DNA of 64,000 bases, taken from NCBI GenBank assembly GCA_039111635.1, contig JBCAQO010000001.1:1736001-1800000 (forward strand), read 5' to 3'. This DNA is from Heterobasidion occidentale. Its lineage: Eukaryota; Basidiomycota; Agaricomycetes; Russulales; Bondarzewiaceae. Below the pieces are notes generated by a model. It did no database searches, was not told the DNA's origin, and saw only the letters and a program-made list of their open reading frames with translations. Of this stretch, positions 35,601-47,381 are shown piece after piece; the stretch's first letter is position 1; each line of letters begins with the position of its first letter. The position numbers and the translations under genes were made by a program.

Positions 35601-37882
35601 TCCCTGGCGTCGACTCGATAATCAAAGCTGCGGTACTGGCTGTTGACAAGGAGAAGAAGCACCTGACGTTGTCGACTCGTCTGTCGAAGCTAGAGCCACC
35701 TCGCAAACCCAGATTGTAGATCGGGAGATCTCTGGCTTGTCAGATCTGAAGACAGGAGAAAGCATCCGTGGATTTATCAAGGGCGTGGCTGAGCATGGAT
35801 TGTTCGTCACCCTCGGTCGAGATGTGGATGCTCGTGTGCAGATCAAGGAGCTGTTTGATGAGGTAGGGGGTTTTCCAACGTTGTCTCGCGCTCATCATTG
35901 ACGACGATGTAGTACGTGAAGGACTGGAAGAGCAGGTTCAAAGCAGATCAGCTTGTGAAGGGGCGCATTCTGAGGTACCCGCCTCTTGTTTGCCTTTCGC
36001 CGACTTGATCTGAGTAGTGATGATACAGCGTCAATCTAGAGAAAAAACAAGTCGAGATGACCTTCCGCTCTGGCGACCTTTCACGAACATCGAAACCCTC
36101 ACTGAACATCTCCGACCTCCAGGAGGGCCAAAAGGTCGAAGGGCGCGTCAAGAAGATCGAGGACTACGGACTGTTTATTGAGATAAACGGGTCAAAGTTG
36201 ACTGGATTGTGTCACAAGTCTGAGGTACGCCATGAATCGTCCATCGTGGCGGTTTGAAGTGACGCATGACCTAGCTATCCGACAACAAAGAGGCAAACGT
36301 ACATTGGCTCTCCGGAGCTTCCGCGAAGGCGATACCGTCAAGGCGATCGTACGCTCCATCGACTTGGAGAAGAAGCGCATATCTCTTGGCCTGAAGCCTT
36401 CATATTTCTCCGAAGAGGATTTTGAAGATAAGGAAGACGAGTCAGACAATGAGGATGCACCCGAGGCCTTTGGCGTTATCGACGAGGACGCTGAAATGTC
36501 TGATGCCGAAGGCGACGAGGAGGCCGACACTGATGTGCCTGCCGAGGGTGACGAGCCCTCGGATGATGAGGAAGCAATGGCTGTAGACATCGACCTCAAT
36601 TCCGTTGCTCTCGACAAGCCTTCGACGAGCTCGGCGCCTAGCATTCCTGCACCTTTCCTTCAACTGCAGGGGGGGTTCCAATGGTCTGGCGGCGACGTTC
36701 AAGATGAGGACGAGTCTGCTTCGTCAGAGGAAAGCGACGACGAAGACCAATCTGGCAAGAAAAAGAAGAAGAAGCGCAAGGAGATCGAACTGGACCTCAC
36801 GGCCGACATGCACACGAAAACGCCGGATTCCAATGCCGACTTTGAACGCCTCCTGCTCGGGTCTCCAAACTCCTCGTACCTTTGGATCCAGTACATGTCC
36901 TTCCAGCTCCAGCTCTCCGAGATCGACAAGGCGCGCGAGGTCGCCAAGCGCGCGCTCCAGACGATCAGCTTCCGCGAAGAGAAGGAGAAGCTGAACGTGT
37001 GGATGGCGCTGCTCAACTTGGAGAACGTCTACGGCACGGACGAGTCTCTCGAGGCCGTCTTCAAGGACGCGGCGCGGCACAACGACTCGAAGACGGTGCA
37101 CCTCCGCTTTGCATCCATCCTCGAACAGTGAGAAGTTCGAGGTACGTCCGTTCCCGTCTGCGTGATTTTCTAGACGGTCGGTGACCCTCGTCTCTTTACA
37201 GAAGGCGGAGGAACAGCACAAGCGACGTGCAAAAAGTTCGGCCAAAGCTCAAAGGTATGGACACTGTGCGGCGAGTACTACCTCAGGCGCGGCGAGCCAG
37301 AGGAGGCGCGGAAGCTTCTTCCCCGCAGCCTGCAGAGCCTGGAGAAGCGAAAACGTGCGCCCGACTGCCCCTCATCTCGACTTGTGTTTGCTGACTGCCC
37401 GCACGACGTGTCCTTCAGACCTCAAGACCATCTCCAAGTTTGCGCAGCTGGAGTACAAGCTCGGCGATCCCGAGCGCGGCAAGACGATCTTCGAGGGCAT
37501 CGTCGACTCGCATCCGAAGCGATGGGATCTCTGGGGCGTCTACATGGACATGGAGGCATCGCAAAAGGAGATCCAGAGCCTGAGGTGCGCAACGACATCC
37601 GGCTCTGCCTCGCTCGCCAACTTACGCTTCTTCCCGTCTTTTAGGAATCTCTTCGATCGCGTGCTCGCGCAGAAGATGACCAGTCACAAAGCCAAGTGAG
37701 TCCCACCTGTTCACCCTGCATGTCCCCGCAACTGACGCGGTTGATTCCCCAGATCGTTCTTCAAGAAATGGCTCGAGCTCGAGCGCAGACTCGGAGACGA
37801 AGAGGGCGCCGCGGCCGTGAAGCAAAAGGCGATCGAGTGGACGCAGCGGGCGAGCAACCCGGCGGCCGAGGGCGACAGCTAG
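32693..37882 (+). CDS. RRP5: rRNA biogenesis protein RRP5 (S1 repeats plus HAT/TPR domain), with multiple frame breaks
   Basis: Large nucleolar protein needed for 18S and 5.8S rRNA maturation. N-terminal basic segment, then [19 protein letters not shown], followed by many S1 RNA-binding repeats (for example [75 protein letters not shown]). An acidic linker follows (36420-36750), then a lysine run, then HAT/TPR repeats ([59 protein letters not shown]). The end is at 37882. At least seven one-base frame changes are needed: near 32800, 33191, 34525-34528 (AAAA should be AAAAA), 35097, 35683, 36299 and 37122. The conserved blocks on either side fit perfectly after each. The gene is essential in fungi, so error is the best explanation. 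From about 36.6 kb the sequence becomes markedly GC-rich. Confidence 0.88.
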
Positions 37883-38227
37883 TTCGTTTGAGTCTAGTCC
37901 GACGGTGTTCGAGAATGTTCAATGCACGATAGCATTCTGCAACATATGGTAGAGGAAGATATATATATAAGTAGGAATGAATATGCCAGACAACCGCCGA
38001 AAGCAAAAGCGATAAGTAGAGTATGAGATGGAGAGACGGAGAGAGACGGAGAAACGGCAAAAAAAAAAAAGAGTAGGAACAAGCAAGGAGCGTGAGCGAC
38101 AGCACTGAGTCGGGGGTTTCAACAGGGTATAAGAGGGGGGCACGAAGGAGGAAGGCAAAACAAGATTTTAAAAAAGTGAGAAAAAAAAAGCGAAAGCAAG
38201 TCGGGATGCACATCAACCGACGGCGCG
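37883..38227. other. Convergent 3' intergenic space, RRP5 and Tea1-like
   Basis: 345 bp between two stops. Contains an ATATATATATA run near 37960-37969, a 12-base A run near 38059, and an A-rich, purine-rich segment to 38200. Shared 3' ends likely. No gene. Confidence 0.45.
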
Positions 38228-41200
38228 TCACGAGCGCGGCCTCAGGCTCCCGGTCGACGCAAAGTGCGACTCGAGCTCGCTCAGCGGGCGGCGGTTCGTG
38301 AGCGAGTTGGACAGCTGCCGCTGCCAGTCGTCGAGCTCGCTCGTGAGGTGGTCGTACGCCATGCCGTTCTCGGAGCTCGCGTGGCTCGTCGGGCGGTCCG
38401 ACAGCGAGATGCCCGACTCGGGGCGCCCGCGCCCGAAGACGGGCTGCTGGTCGTCCTCGAGCAGGAGCCCGATCTTGTGCGACAGCTGCTCGTTCTCGCG
38501 CTTGAGGCTGTTGTTTTCGTTGCTGAGCTGCTCGAGGAGCGTCTCCGAGTGCCCGCCGCGCGCGATGACGAGCGCGGCCTGCACGCGCTCCATGTCCTGC
38601 TCGAGCTCCTCCACGCGCGAGAGGCGCTCGTCCGACTCGCGCTGCGCCGCGACGAGGTTCGAGCGCATGTGCCCGAGGTCCTTCTCGAGCGAGTCGATCC
38701 GCAGCCGGAGGTCCTTGTTCTCGTTCACGAGCCGCTGCGTCTGGCGCTGCGCGTCGATTAGCTGCCCGCGGAGCGAGTCGCTCGCGCGCCCGTCGTCCGA
38801 CATGGGCGTGCCGCGGCCGTTCACGCGCGTGCGCGAGCTCGAGTCCACGCTCGCGCCGGGAGAGCCGCGGAGGGACTCGACCTCCGACAGCAGCGTGGTG
38901 TTCATCATGCGCTGCTTCATCAGCTCGTCCTTCATCCTTCGGTTCAGGCGCTCGGTTTCCCTGCGAACGCAACAACAACAACAACGTGGATCAGGACGAC
39001 CCCGCTGCTGCGGGGCACGGGCACGGACAACACGGAACACAAAGTCCGAACTACATAAAAACAAAAACTCACTTGACCAGTTGCAGCGCCAGCCGGTAAT
39101 CGTCCTCCTGCTGCTGCAGCCGCGCCTTGAAACTCCGCTCCGTCTCCTCGAGCCTGCGCTCCGCCTCGGCCGCGCGCGCGTCGCCGCCGCCGTGCGCCTC
39201 GTCGCCGTTGCGGGCGCTCATCGCGGGGCTCTGCGTCGACCGCAGCCGATCGAGCTGCGTCGACATGCTGCTCACTTGCGCCTCCGCGTCGCGCTTCTGC
39301 CGCGCGACGACCTGCAGCTCGCGCTCCGCCTTGTCCTGCGCGCGCGTGAACTCCTCCAGCCGCGCCTCGAGCTCCGCGACGCGCACCGCCGCCGCCGCCA
39401 CCGCCACCGCGTCCCCGCCCGCCGCGTTGGCCGCCGACGCATTCGCGGGGAGGCCGTCGTTGTCCAGCACGATGTCGTTCTCCGCGAGGTAGTTGCGCAG
39501 CATGCCGAGCCGCAGCTCCGCGTCGGCCGCCGTCTTGGCCGCCTGGCGCACGTCCGCGTCGCGCACGGCGACCTCCTTGCGGAGGCGCCCGCCGTCCGCG
39601 AGCGCGTTGGAGAGCTGCGCGCGCAGGCCGACGATCTGCGAGCGCAGCGCCATCTGCTCTGTCTCGCCCTCGCGCGCCGCGCGCCGCTCGTGCGCGAGCT
39701 CCGCGTGCAGCGCCTCGAGGCGCGCGGCCGCGTCCTTGAGCATCGCGCGCAGCGCGGCTGCCTCGGCCTCGACGGCCTGCACCTTCTCCGCGTGGCCGCG
39801 CGTGAGCCGGTCCTCGTCCCCGCGGAGGTCGCGGTGGTGTCGAGGAGCTCGCCGAGGCCGGTCGTCGTCAGCGCGCGGAACGCGTCCGCCTCCTCGCGCG
39901 ACTTGGCCCACGAGTTCTCCACCTCCGCCAGGCGCACGCGCGCCGTCTCGCCCTCCGCCGTGCGCGCCTCGAGCTCCCCGCGCAGCTCCGCGAGCTCGCC
40001 CTCGAGCGTGATCGCCGTCTGCCGCGTCCGCTGGTTCTCCTCGTCGACCGCCTCCGCGCGCGCCGTCGCGACGAGCAGCGCCGCGCGCGCCTGCTCCAGC
40101 GCGCGCACGTGCTGGTCCCGCGAGACCGAGAGCTCGTCCAGCTGTGCGTGCGCGTGCGCGAGGTCCGCCTCCTTCTGCTCCAGCGCCGAGCTCTGCGCGA
40201 GCAGCCGGTCCGCGTGCGCCCGCAGCGCCGCCTCGACGTCCGCGTGCCGCTCCTGCATCTCCGTGTGGTCCCGCAGCGTCCGCACGTGCGCCTGCTCGAG
40301 CGCCTCCGAGTGCTGCGACGCCTCCTGCGCGCGCGCCTCGGCCTGCTCCAGCAGCGCGCCCTGCGTCGCCAGCGCGTCACCCAGCTCCGCCGCGCGCCGT
40401 TCTCGCTCCGCGCGCTCGCTCAGCGCGACCGTCAGCTGGCGCTCGAGCTCCGCCGTGCGCTCGCGCTCCAGGCGCGCGACGCCCCCTTCCGACGCGGCCT
40501 CGAGCGCCGCGAGCTTCGCCCTGTAATACGCAGCCTCCTGGATGGCGCTCGCGCGCTGTCGCTCCGCCTCGTGTACGCGGTCCGACGCGCTGCGCGCCTG
40601 TTCCACGACGCCCGCCTGCCGGCACACACGACAGCGCGGAAGAAAAAACAAAACACGTCACCCCGTCTGCGCGAAACACGCACGAGCGATGCACACGCAC
40701 CTGTATCCGCGCGCGCAGCTGCTTCAAGCTCACGACCACCTCCGCCACCCGCGGCTCCTCGACGCCCGCGCCCCGCCCTCGTCCGCCGCCCGTCCGCCGC
40801 GTCCACGTCCGCGTAGACGAAGCCCGCCGCGCCGCCTTGGCGAGCGCGACCCGCATCCACGCCCCGCGCTTCCGCATCGCCTCCGCCTCCGCCTCCTTCG
40901 CCTTGAGGTCCCGGATCAGGTCCGCCGTCACATTTCCCGTCGACCCCGCCTCCCCCCGTCTCTCGCCCCCCTCCCCACAGCAACCGCAGCAGCAGTCACA
41001 GCCGGCGCGCCCCCAGGGCTCGCGAACCCGTTCGCGGTCGGCGACGCCCCGTTCGCGGGGTAATACCCCTCCGCCGAGCGCGCGCGGTCGACGTGCGGCG
41101 ACGCGCTGCGCGGCCCGTTCATGCTCATCACCAGACTCGCGACGTTCGCGTGCTGCGCCGGCGACGCGGCCCTCGCGGCCGTCGGGCTCAACGCGCGCTG

Positions 41201-43549
41201 GGCCACGGGGCCCCCCTCGGACGCCGACCCCGACGCGTACGCGTCCCCCTCGTCCTGGCCGTACGCGGGCCCCTCGTCGTCCTCGCGCGCGGGCCGCGCG
41301 GGCTTGCGCGTGCCGTTGACCGGGAACGGCTGCACGGCGACGCCGTTCGCGGCGGGCTTGACGCCGCGCGCGTTGGGCGGCGAGATCGCGCGGCGGGGGT
41401 CGTCGGGGTCCTGGCCTGCGGGCGATAGGGACCGGGGTCCGTTCGCGGTGGCTTGGGAGGGCGGTTGCGGTTGCTGTTGCGGCGGCATCTGTTGTGGCTG
41501 TTGTGATTGCTGCTGTTGCTGTTGCTGCTGCTGCTGTTGCATCTGTTGCGCGGCGGCCTCGGTCCCAATAGAGGGTTTACGGCCCGACGAGCGCGACCCG
41601 TTCCTGTCCGCGCCCTGCTTGCTCGCGTCGGGGTACTTGATGTGCTCTGTTATCAGGCGCCCGTCAGTCAGATATACGCAGGAGGGGAGTCGAAATCGGA
41701 AGATCGCGCGCACTGGTGTCGAGGACGTGGATGAGCGTGGTGTCCTCCGGCTTGGTCGCGGTGTAGGACTCGCCGCCGAGCACGAACACGCGCGTGCCGC
41801 TGGACGCCATGGCGTGGCCCGAGCGGCCGCTCGGGGACGGGCCCATGTTCTGGAACATGTACCACCGCTGATCTGCGCGGCGCGGACGTCAGGAGAGGTG
41901 CATGCAAGGGCGAGCGGGGGCGCGGCGCTCACTCGAGATCTTGAACGCGGCGAGGTCGCCGAGGTCCTTCCCGTCGACGCCGCGGCCGCCAAAGACGTAG
42001 ATGACGTCGTCGACGACGGCGGCCGCGTGGCCCTCGCGCGGGGACGGGATGAAGCCGATGCACTGGAGCTCGGACCAGCGCCGCGTCGCGACGTCGAACA
42101 CCCACGTGTCGTTGTAGTGGTACTGGCCGTCGGTGCCGCCAAAGCTGGGATCGCGTCAGGCGGGAGGAAGATGAGACGGGACGAAAGGCGGAGAGCACGG
42201 ACATGATGAGCTTGTCGCCGTGCGTGACGCACACGTGGCCCGTCCTCCTCGCGGGCTTTTCGGTGTTCGGCGGGGGCTCGTAGAGCTCCCACGTCGCCTT
42301 GGTTTTGACTGTGACGGCGCGCGGGGGAGCTAGGGCGTCAACGGACGCACGAGAGGGGAGAGGAGGGGGGGGGGGCACGCACGAGAGTTGAGGTCGAAGG
42401 CCCAGAGGTCGTTGAGGAACTCCCCGTCGACCTGGCCCCCGAACACGAAGAACTTGGAGCCGACCATGGTCACGGCGTGGCCGTAGCGCCCGACGGGGCC
42501 GGGGCCCGACACGGCCACGCGCGTCCACTCGCGCGTCGCTGCACGGCGGGCGGGCGTCAGCGCGCGCGAAGGAAAGTAAAATAAAAAGAGCGCGCGACGG
42601 ACCGAGGTTGAGGAGGTACAGCGAGTCGTCCTGCTTTTCGCCCGCGCGCGCGCGCGCGTCGGTCTTGGTGTCGCCGCCCCAGACGACGAGGACGCTGCTG
42701 ACGAGGGCGCAGGCGTGGCCGACGCGCGGGGCGGGGGTCTCGCCGGTGGTCTGGAGGAGGGTCGCGGAGAGGTCGCGGGTGGAGAAGACGTAGAGGTCGT
42801 TGAGGGCGGCCTCGCGGACGAGGCCGCCGAAGAGGAAGATCTCGCCGGCGGCGGTGGCGGTGGCGGGGATGGCGTGGCCGTAGCGCGGGAAGGGCGAGGG
42901 GGAGGGCGCGGAGGGCGCGGAGGGCGCGGGGGCGCCTGGCTTTGGGAGGAGGACGGGGGCCTGGAGGTGGAGGCGCCGGGCGGACCAGGGATAGGCGGGT
43001 CGCTGGGGCTGCTGCTGCTGCTGCTGCTGCTGGGGTTGTAGTTGCTGCGTGGGCTGCTGCTGTTGCTGCTGGAAAACTTGTTGGGGAGGGGGTTGCTGTT
43101 GCTGTGGTTGCTGTGCGGTCTGGGAGAGGAGGCCGGCGGCGGCGGGGCTGTTGGTGTTGGGGCTGTTGCCGCGTGGGCGGGGCGCGGCGGCCGCAGCAGC
43201 AGCGACGGGGGCCGGCATGTACTGCTGAGGCGGGTTGCTTGATGGGGATGAGGAGAAGGAAGACAGGAAATGAGGACGGCGATGACGGTGGGAAAAGAGG
43301 AGAGGGCGGAGGTGTATGGTGTGGGAGGAGGGCGTTGGCGACGGGGACTTACACGTCATGGGCACTCTCCCTGGTCACGGCGGCCTGCTGTTGCTGTGCC
43401 GCCTGCTGTTGTTGTTGCTGCTGCTGCTGCTTGTCCTGCTACGGGCCAAGTCGAGAAGGAGGAGGGAGGGACGAGTGAGGAAAGAGGATTCGAGGATTCG
43501 GACGAGGAGAGCGTACGCTTGGGTGCTTCTTCCTTGAGAAGAAGGACAT
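38228..43549 (-). CDS. Tea1-like cell-polarity protein (kelch repeats plus long coiled coil)
   Basis: Tip-elongation factor homologue. In fission yeast Tea1 rides microtubule plus ends and marks cell ends. First exon MSFFSRKKHPS starts at 43549. A short intron and a Gln-rich exon (QDK followed by a poly-Q) follow, then six kelch repeats: RYGHAIPATA...IFLFGG, RVGHACALVS...VVWGG, RYGHAVTMVGSKFFVFGG, RTGHVCVTHGDKLIM, REGHAAAVVDDVIYVFGG, RSGHAMASSGTRVFVLGG. Next come a disordered poly-Q/Pro/Ser linker and then about 900 residues of heptad-rich coiled coil (QVVARQKRDAEAQV, LLEQLSNENNSLKRENEQL and similar). The stop is at 38228 after TGSLRPRS. Frame changes are needed near 39838 and twice near 40790-40850. 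The gene is in the GC-rich block. Long open frames on the plus strand here are artefacts of that composition. Confidence 0.85.
41466..41545 (-). repeat. Poly-glutamine tract in the Tea1-like linker
   Basis: CAG/CAA-type triplets read on the minus strand encode about eleven consecutive Gln followed by interrupted Gln/Pro (QSQQPQQMPPQQQPQPP). Such a triplet run is likely to vary in length between strains. Confidence 0.8.
43008..43115 (-). repeat. Gln/Pro-rich triplet repeats, N-terminal part of the Tea1-like protein
   Basis: Interrupted CAG/CAA triplets encode QQQQQPPPQQVFQQQQQQ-type sequence just before the first kelch repeat. A second, shorter Gln block is encoded at about 43389-43432, in the second exon. 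Confidence 0.75.
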
Positions 43550-44101
43550 TCTCCTTGATCTGGAGGGGAGGATGGACGGTATGGTGGGAGCGTGCGTGCG
43601 TGCGGGCGGGTGTGTGAGGAGGGGAGGTGAGGGAGGGGACGATGGGGAGGGCGGAGGCGGGCAAGGGAGCGGATGGGAAGGGCCTGCCTGCTCGAGCCCT
43701 GCGGTGGCGCTGCGCCAGACCCGTGCCCGCTCAGAAGCCGACTAGTAGTAGCTACTACTGTACTCTGCCTTTCTTTGGCGCCGCTCGACTCTCGCTCACT
43801 CGCTCGCTCGTCGGATGGAGGCAACGAACGCTCATTGTGATTATCAACACGCACGGACACGCTACCGACAGTGATGGAAACTATAGAACAAGCTGGGAGC
43901 CGTGCGATCACGGAGCGGGCGCTCCCACCCCTTCCGCGGGATCAGTCGACGACCCGCACACAGAGACATGAGACAGCGCATGGGACGGCGGTGCAGCGAT
44001 GCTGAGAATCAAGGCACGACGCGGCCCTCTCTGAATGAATGGAGTTCACGCCACCCAATGCCCCGCGGATGCCCTGAGGGCCTGGACGGAAGGGAAGACT
44101 G
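43550..44101. promoter_or_regulatory. Upstream region of the Tea1-like gene
   Basis: 552 bp between the Tea1-like start and the stop of a small minus-strand ORF. A run of CGCTCGCTCG/ACTCGCTC repeats lies at about 43790-43812 and a TAGTAGTAGCTACTACT near-palindrome at 43743-43759. Both may be promoter elements, but nothing fixes a function. Confidence 0.35.
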
Positions 44102-44533
44102 CTAGGAGTCGTTCCAGGTGATGATGTCAGCGGAGTCGTCCGAGTCGTGGTCGCGGCGGCGATGAAGCATGAGGCGGTCGCGCGAGGGGAAGAGGCGGTT
44201 GCAGTCTGTACTTAGCACGCGCTGGTCAGGGCAGTGAGCCAAATGGAAATGAAAGACGAGACGGGCCTTTGAGGGCGCAGATGAAGATGGGGGTTCTGTG
44301 TGTGTGTGTGTGGAAAGTAAGCGAGGGCAGGGCAGGAGGCGGGGACTAGGACGGACGCACAGAGCGGGGGTGGTGACGCGCGCGAGGGAGGCGGCGACGT
44401 CGTGGGCTGTTGTGGAGACTGCAGAGAGAATGAGATGAGCGACTAGAGCAGGAACTGCGGTGCGAGTACCGTCTCTGAGTGCGGGGCTCGCGGGGAGGAC
44501 GGAGGGCAGCTTTGGGAGGTCTGAGGAGGCCAT
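44102..44533 (-). CDS. Small unknown protein
   Basis: Not recognised. Frame from an ATG at 44533 to a stop at 44102 gives about 143 residues: SDLPKLPSVLPASPALRDG, a helical VPALVAHLILSAVSTTAHDV, a His-rich middle (LVFHFHLAHCPDQRVL) and a polar end (LMLHRRRDHDSDDSADII). A GT...AG intron inside (44258-44330, containing a GT microsatellite) is possible but puts the C-terminus out of frame, so the continuous reading is preferred. It begins head to head with the lipase: its ATG sits next to an upstream ATG of that gene. The natural look of both protein ends supports a real gene, but composition in this GC-rich block makes chance open frames common. Confidence 0.4.
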   Translation of the reverse strand: MASSDLPKLPSVLPASPALRDGTRTAVPALVAHLILSAVSTTAHDVAASLARVTTPALCVRPSPRLLPCPRLLSTHTHTEPPSSSAPSKARLVFHFHLAHCPDQRVLSTDCNRLFPSRDRLMLHRRRDHDSDDSADIITWNDS

Positions 44534-44610
44534 GAGACAAACAAGCGCCCACAGCGCGCGGCGACAGCACGCACGGCCAACGCCGCGCCCAGACGCCGCC
44601 GCCGCCGCCA

Positions 44611-46736
44611 TGCGTGCGCCATCGCCGACGATCAGCGTGGTCAAGCCAAAGCCTCGACCGCCCCAGCTGGAGATGCCCTCCCGCCCGTCCTCCAGCCAGC
44701 CGTCGCCGCAGCGGTCCCCGGTCCCCATCCTCCGCTGGCTGCCCTCTGCCTCCGCATCGACGCCTGCCACTCCCCTGGCACGCACCCCGCGCTCAGACCT
44801 TCTCGACGCCCTCTCCTCGACGCTCCCCGCCCTCCCGCCCCAGGCACACCGCCCCCGCTCCCCAGACCTGCCTCCACACCCGCACTCGCCCTCCGTCCCG
44901 CCCTCCTTCCTGCCCCAACAGCGGCCCCCCGCCTTCCTCCGCGCCCTCGCCGCCTCCACCCTCCCCACCTCCTCCCTCTCCTCCCTCCCCACCGCCCTCG
45001 CAGCCTCCACCGACCCCGCACACCCCTCCCACGACCTAGGCTGCCCCATCGTCCTCGAGCACTCCCCGCCAACCCGCTCCTCCCTCGACTCCCTCCGCGC
45101 CCTCCACCACCGCGATGCCGCCACCGCCCTCGCGCCCACCCTCGCCGCCTCCCCCGCCGCCTCGTCCTACTGGTCCACCGCCCGCACCCTCCCCCCGCGC
45201 CGCCCCTCCTCCCACGCCTCCGTCCACAGCGCGAGCTTCTCCACCACCTCCGCCTGGCGCTGGTTCCAGTCCGACACCAAAGACTCCGTAGACCGCCTCC
45301 TCGCAGACGACGACCGCGCCCCGACCCTCGAGGATGAACAAGGCCACATCCACAAAAAGTGTACGCCCGCGCCCCCGTCATTTCTCCACGTCCCCCTCAC
45401 CGTTCCGCACAGACCTCTCCCCGAAGCACCCCGTCGTCTTCTGCCACGGCCTCCTCGGCTTCGACTCCGTCACCATCGGCCCCGCCATCGCCCCGCTCGA
45501 GGTCTCCCACTGGCGCGGCATCAAGGAGGTCCTCGAGGCCAACGGCACAGAGGTCCTCATCACCCGCGTCCCCGCCACCAGCAGCCCCGTCGACCGCGCA
45601 AAGGTCCTCGAGCGCACCATCGAGTCCGCCTACCCCGGCAGAGCAGTCCACCTCATCGGTCCGTCCCCGCCCCACTCCCCCACACGTCTACATCAGCTAA
45701 CCCACCCGCGCTTCCAGGCCACAGCATGGTCCGTCCCGCCCGCCCGCCCGCCCGTCTCTCCCCCACTCTGACATTTCTAACCCTCCACACAGGGCGGCCT
45801 CGACTGCCGCTACCTCACCACCCACCTCCGCGCGCACACCTTCACCGTGCTCTCCCTCACGACCCTCGCGACCCCGCACCGCGGCTCCGCCTTCGCAGAC
45901 CACTTCCTCGCCACCGTCGGCCGCGCCCGTCTCCCCTCCGTCCTCGCCCTCCTCGACCTCCTCCCAAACGGCGGCGGCGACGGCGCCGCGTTCGAGAGCC
46001 TCACGCGCGACAGCATGCGCCGCTTCAACGACGCGACGCCCGACGTGCAGGGCGTGCGGTACTTTAGCTGGGGCGCGGAGTACGAGCCTGGGCTCATTGA
46101 CACGTGGAAGTGAGTCTGCGCGCTGGATGGATGGCTGGGCGCATTGCTGATAACACGCACCGCGCAGGTGGCCGCACTCCGTCATCCTCGAACAAGAAGG
46201 CCCAAACGACGGCCTCGTCTCCGTCGAGTCCTCCAAATGGGTACGCCCCCCCCCTTCCTCCCCCCTTCCTTCCCTCATCCCACTTCTCACCCGACGCTAA
46301 CGCCCCCGCCCGCGCACAGGGCACCTACCTCGGCACCCTGCACGACGTGAACCACCTCGACCTCGTAGGGTGGATCAACGCCGCGCGCTACAAGTGGGCC
46401 GCGCTCTGCGGGCGCGCGATCCAGTTCCGGCCCGCGACGTTCTACCTCGGCGTCGCGGACCTCCTCGCGCGCGAGGTGGACGGGCTCGCGCCGCCCGCGG
46501 AGGCGGCCGCGACGACGACGCCGACGCCGACGGCCACGGAGGGAGAGGCGGAGGAGGCGGGCGTGCGCGCGCTTGGGAAGAAGGTCGCGGATGAGGGCAC
46601 CGCGGGCGCCGGCAGGCCTGCGGGTGCGCGCGCGCGCACGCGGAGTATCACGGACGACCCGTGGGACGCGTCTTCTGACCGCGACGACGACGACAATGAC
46701 GACAACGACGTCAGCAACAACAGCAGCGGTCGGTGA
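44611..46736 (+). CDS. Tgl2-like triacylglycerol lipase (alpha/beta hydrolase)
   Basis: Serine esterase of the yeast Tgl2 type, likely acting on tri- or diacylglycerol at mitochondria or lipid droplets. A Pro/Ser-rich N-terminus of about 200 residues precedes STTSAWRWFQSDTKDSVD. The hydrolase core follows: KHPVVFCHGLLGFDSV (oxyanion HG), ITRVPATSS, the nucleophile elbow LIGHSMGGLDCRYL split by two introns (Ser in GHSMG), TLATPHRGSAFADH, NDGLVSVESSKWG with the Asp region, and DVNHLDLVGW with the catalytic His. An acidic tail (RDDDDNDDNDVSNN) ends at 46736. Introns are short and in phase, no frame break. The start is taken as 44611. An upstream in-frame ATG at 44532 would add a basic, possibly mitochondrial, leader (MRQTSAHSARRQHARPTPR), but it collides with the start of the opposite ORF. 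Confidence 0.83.
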
Positions 46737-47381
46737 GCGTGCTCGACTCGACTCCTTCGCCCGCCCACCGCCATCGCCACCACCACCACCACCACTTGGC
46801 CCAGGCCCCACACGCGGCACGTACCTCACCCCAGACCCCATCTAATGCGCATCTACCGTAGCATACCGCGCGCAGCCAGATCTCATCCCATCAGAGCAGT
46901 CACATACATACAAACAAACATACAAGCGCACAAGCGCACAAGCATCCAAGCACCGTGTATCTCCATCCGTACCGTACTCACCGATACCCCGCCGCCCGCA
47001 GCGTCTTCGCTCGGCGGCGCGTATTCACGTCTCACGCGCGCGTATATAATTCGTGTATTCCGTTCGTGTATTTAGCTGCTGCACCATATAGGACACGCGT
47101 TGCTAGTTAGTGGTCGTTTCGCGCTGAATCGATCTACAGTCCCGAGAGTTGACGGCGCTTGGGTATCGACTCAAGCGGGTAATAAAGCAGCCCGGCGAGC
47201 GGCACCGATCGGAATGTGCCCAGCAAAAGAGAGATCCTCGAGAGAAAAGATGTGGATAACGTATGATACAAGATGCCGGAACAAACCCAGCGACCTCGGA
47301 AGACTTGGCTTTGTTAACTCTGCCCCGCCGCACCCCGCCGCATTGCATCGTGCTCGATCCGCGCGCGCGCATGATCGCGGG
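46737..47381. other. Convergent intergenic space, lipase and NIPSNAP
   Basis: 645 bp between two stops. Holds CA-rich stretches (near 46900-46945, ACATACAAACAAACATACAA-type) and a TATATAATT at 47042. Two 3' untranslated regions expected. No gene. Confidence 0.4.

Noticed and set aside
19761..37882. RPN5, SLD2, SF3A2 and RRP5 as pseudogenes
   Set aside because: Each needs only single-base changes, splice sites and active motifs are preserved between breaks, and all are essential single-copy genes. Technical error is the simpler explanation.
38264..42206. Very long plus-strand open frames (up to 742 codons) opposite the Tea1-like gene
   Set aside because: They are Arg/Ala/Ser-rich products of the GC-rich third positions of the true minus-strand exons and cross its introns without any domain.
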